Shown here piece by piece: positions 5,932-6,468 of a stretch of DNA of 6,468 bases. The notes below the pieces were generated by a model. It worked only from the letters and a program-made list of their open reading frames with translations, did not search any database and was not told the origin of the DNA. The position numbers and the translations under genes were made by a program. This DNA is from Paracoccaceae bacterium (GTDB lineage: Bacteria; Pseudomonadota; Alphaproteobacteria; Rhodobacterales; Rhodobacteraceae): assembly GCA_007128865.1 (NCBI GenBank), contig SKWP01000033.1, positions 1 through 6,468 on the forward strand, written 5' to 3'. Within the stretch, counting starts at the first letter, position 1. Each line of letters opens with the position of its first letter.

Positions 5932-6468
5932 TCACGCGGGCGTATCAAGCCGCATCAGGAGTTCCGGAAGATCTGCCACCGTGTCGATCACATGCTGCGC
6001 CCCGGCGGCGCGCAGCACCTCGGCCGCTTCCGCGCGCAGGGCTTGCAGTTCCTCGGCCGACAGCGCGGCAAGTTCCTGCGGCGTGCGGCCCACGATGTTG
6101 CCCGAAAGCGCGACGCCGACGGTCAGGCAGCCGGCGTTGACGCCTTCGGCGATGCCGGGCGGGGTGTCATCGACCTTTACCACTGACGCGGCGGGCCAGA
6201 CCCTGAGATCGATGAAACACTGATACATCTGCAAAGGTCCGGGCCGCCCTTCGGGCAGATCGTCGGAACAGACGCAGCAATCCGGCGCATAACCCTGCGC
6301 CGCGGCGACAGGGAACACGTTTTCCATGATCGAACGGGTGTAGCCGGTGGTCGAGCCGATTTTCAGGCCCATGCCGCGCAACCGCTCCACCGCCTCGCGC
6401 GCGCCGGGCACCAGCGTGGCGTAATCGGCCACGACCTTTTCGTTCATCGGCACGAAGACCTCATAGAC
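5932..6468 (-). CDS. phnX: Phosphonoacetaldehyde hydrolase (phosphonatase), C-terminal two thirds
   Basis: HAD-superfamily enzyme that cleaves phosphonoacetaldehyde to acetaldehyde and phosphate, the last step of 2-aminoethylphosphonate degradation. 178 residues are in the window, ending at the TGA whose complement is 5932-5934; the family is about 270 long, so the N-terminal HAD motif I and the Schiff-base lysine of the cap domain lie beyond 6468. Visible are YEVFVPMNEK, LVPGAREAVERLRGMGLKIGS, the motif II region GSTTGYTRSIM (from about residue 38), SDDLPEGRPGPLQMYQCF, and the Mg-binding motif region VVKVDDTPPGIAEGVNAG followed by VGVALSGN. These are characteristic of PhnX rather than other HAD phosphatases. 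The frame is open through the window edge, so the GTG at 6453 is internal and not a start. The neighbouring phosphonate genes, if any, would be to the right. Confidence 0.9.
   Translation of the reverse strand, partial: VYEVFVPMNEKVVADYATLVPGAREAVERLRGMGLKIGSTTGYTRSIMENVFPVAAAQGYAPDCCVCSDDLPEGRPGPLQMYQCFIDLRVWPAASVVKVDDTPPGIAEGVNAGCLTVGVALSGNIVGRTPQELAALSAEELQALRAEAAEVLRAAGAQHVIDTVADLPELLMRLDTPA

Noticed and set aside
1..6468. CRISPR array or tRNA/rRNA gene
   Set aside because: No regularly spaced short repeats and no tRNA-like or rRNA sequence was seen on either strand by eye.

Overview
The window looks like chromosomal DNA of an alphaproteobacterium, most likely a Rhodobacterales/Rhodobacteraceae member. 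The reasons are the high GC of most of it (about two thirds in hand-counted lines), the RhlE-type helicase and DTD sequences, and promoters with TTGAC-like -35 boxes. The assignment rests on recognised protein sequence style and no database search was run.

Layout, left to right. The window opens with the last third of prfC (peptide chain release factor 3, + strand). A small heat-shock protein (Hsp20) follows on the - strand and is divergent from a PfkB-family sugar kinase (+). The kinase stop codon overlaps the start of dtd (D-aminoacyl-tRNA deacylase), so these two form an operon. A separate promoter, whose -35 box overlaps the dtd stop codon, precedes a DEAD-box RNA helicase of the RhlE type (+). 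The right edge holds the C-terminal two thirds of PhnX (phosphonoacetaldehyde hydrolase, - strand). Several genes concern translation and RNA or protein quality control (PrfC, DTD, helicase, Hsp20), but apart from kinase-dtd nothing shows that they are co-regulated.

The unusual part is 4193-5701. The last 90 bases of the helicase gene plus about 90 bases of downstream sequence occur twice as direct repeats of 183 bp, exactly 1326 bp apart, with 167/183 identical positions and an uninterrupted 82-bp identical core. The 1143 bp between them is visibly lower in GC (about 48-55% in sampled lines) and holds one gene on the - strand. That gene encodes a soluble chemoreceptor-like protein with an MCP signalling tip near its N terminus and a Cache/PDC-like sensory region after it, the reverse of the usual MCP order. 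No integrase or transposase is present. The arrangement resembles a single-gene cassette that entered at the 3' end of the helicase gene, kept the helicase intact and left a displaced copy of its tail on the far side.

Between the second repeat and phnX is a 230-bp gap with no convincing gene. It contains a 20-bp imperfect inverted repeat around a smaller hairpin.
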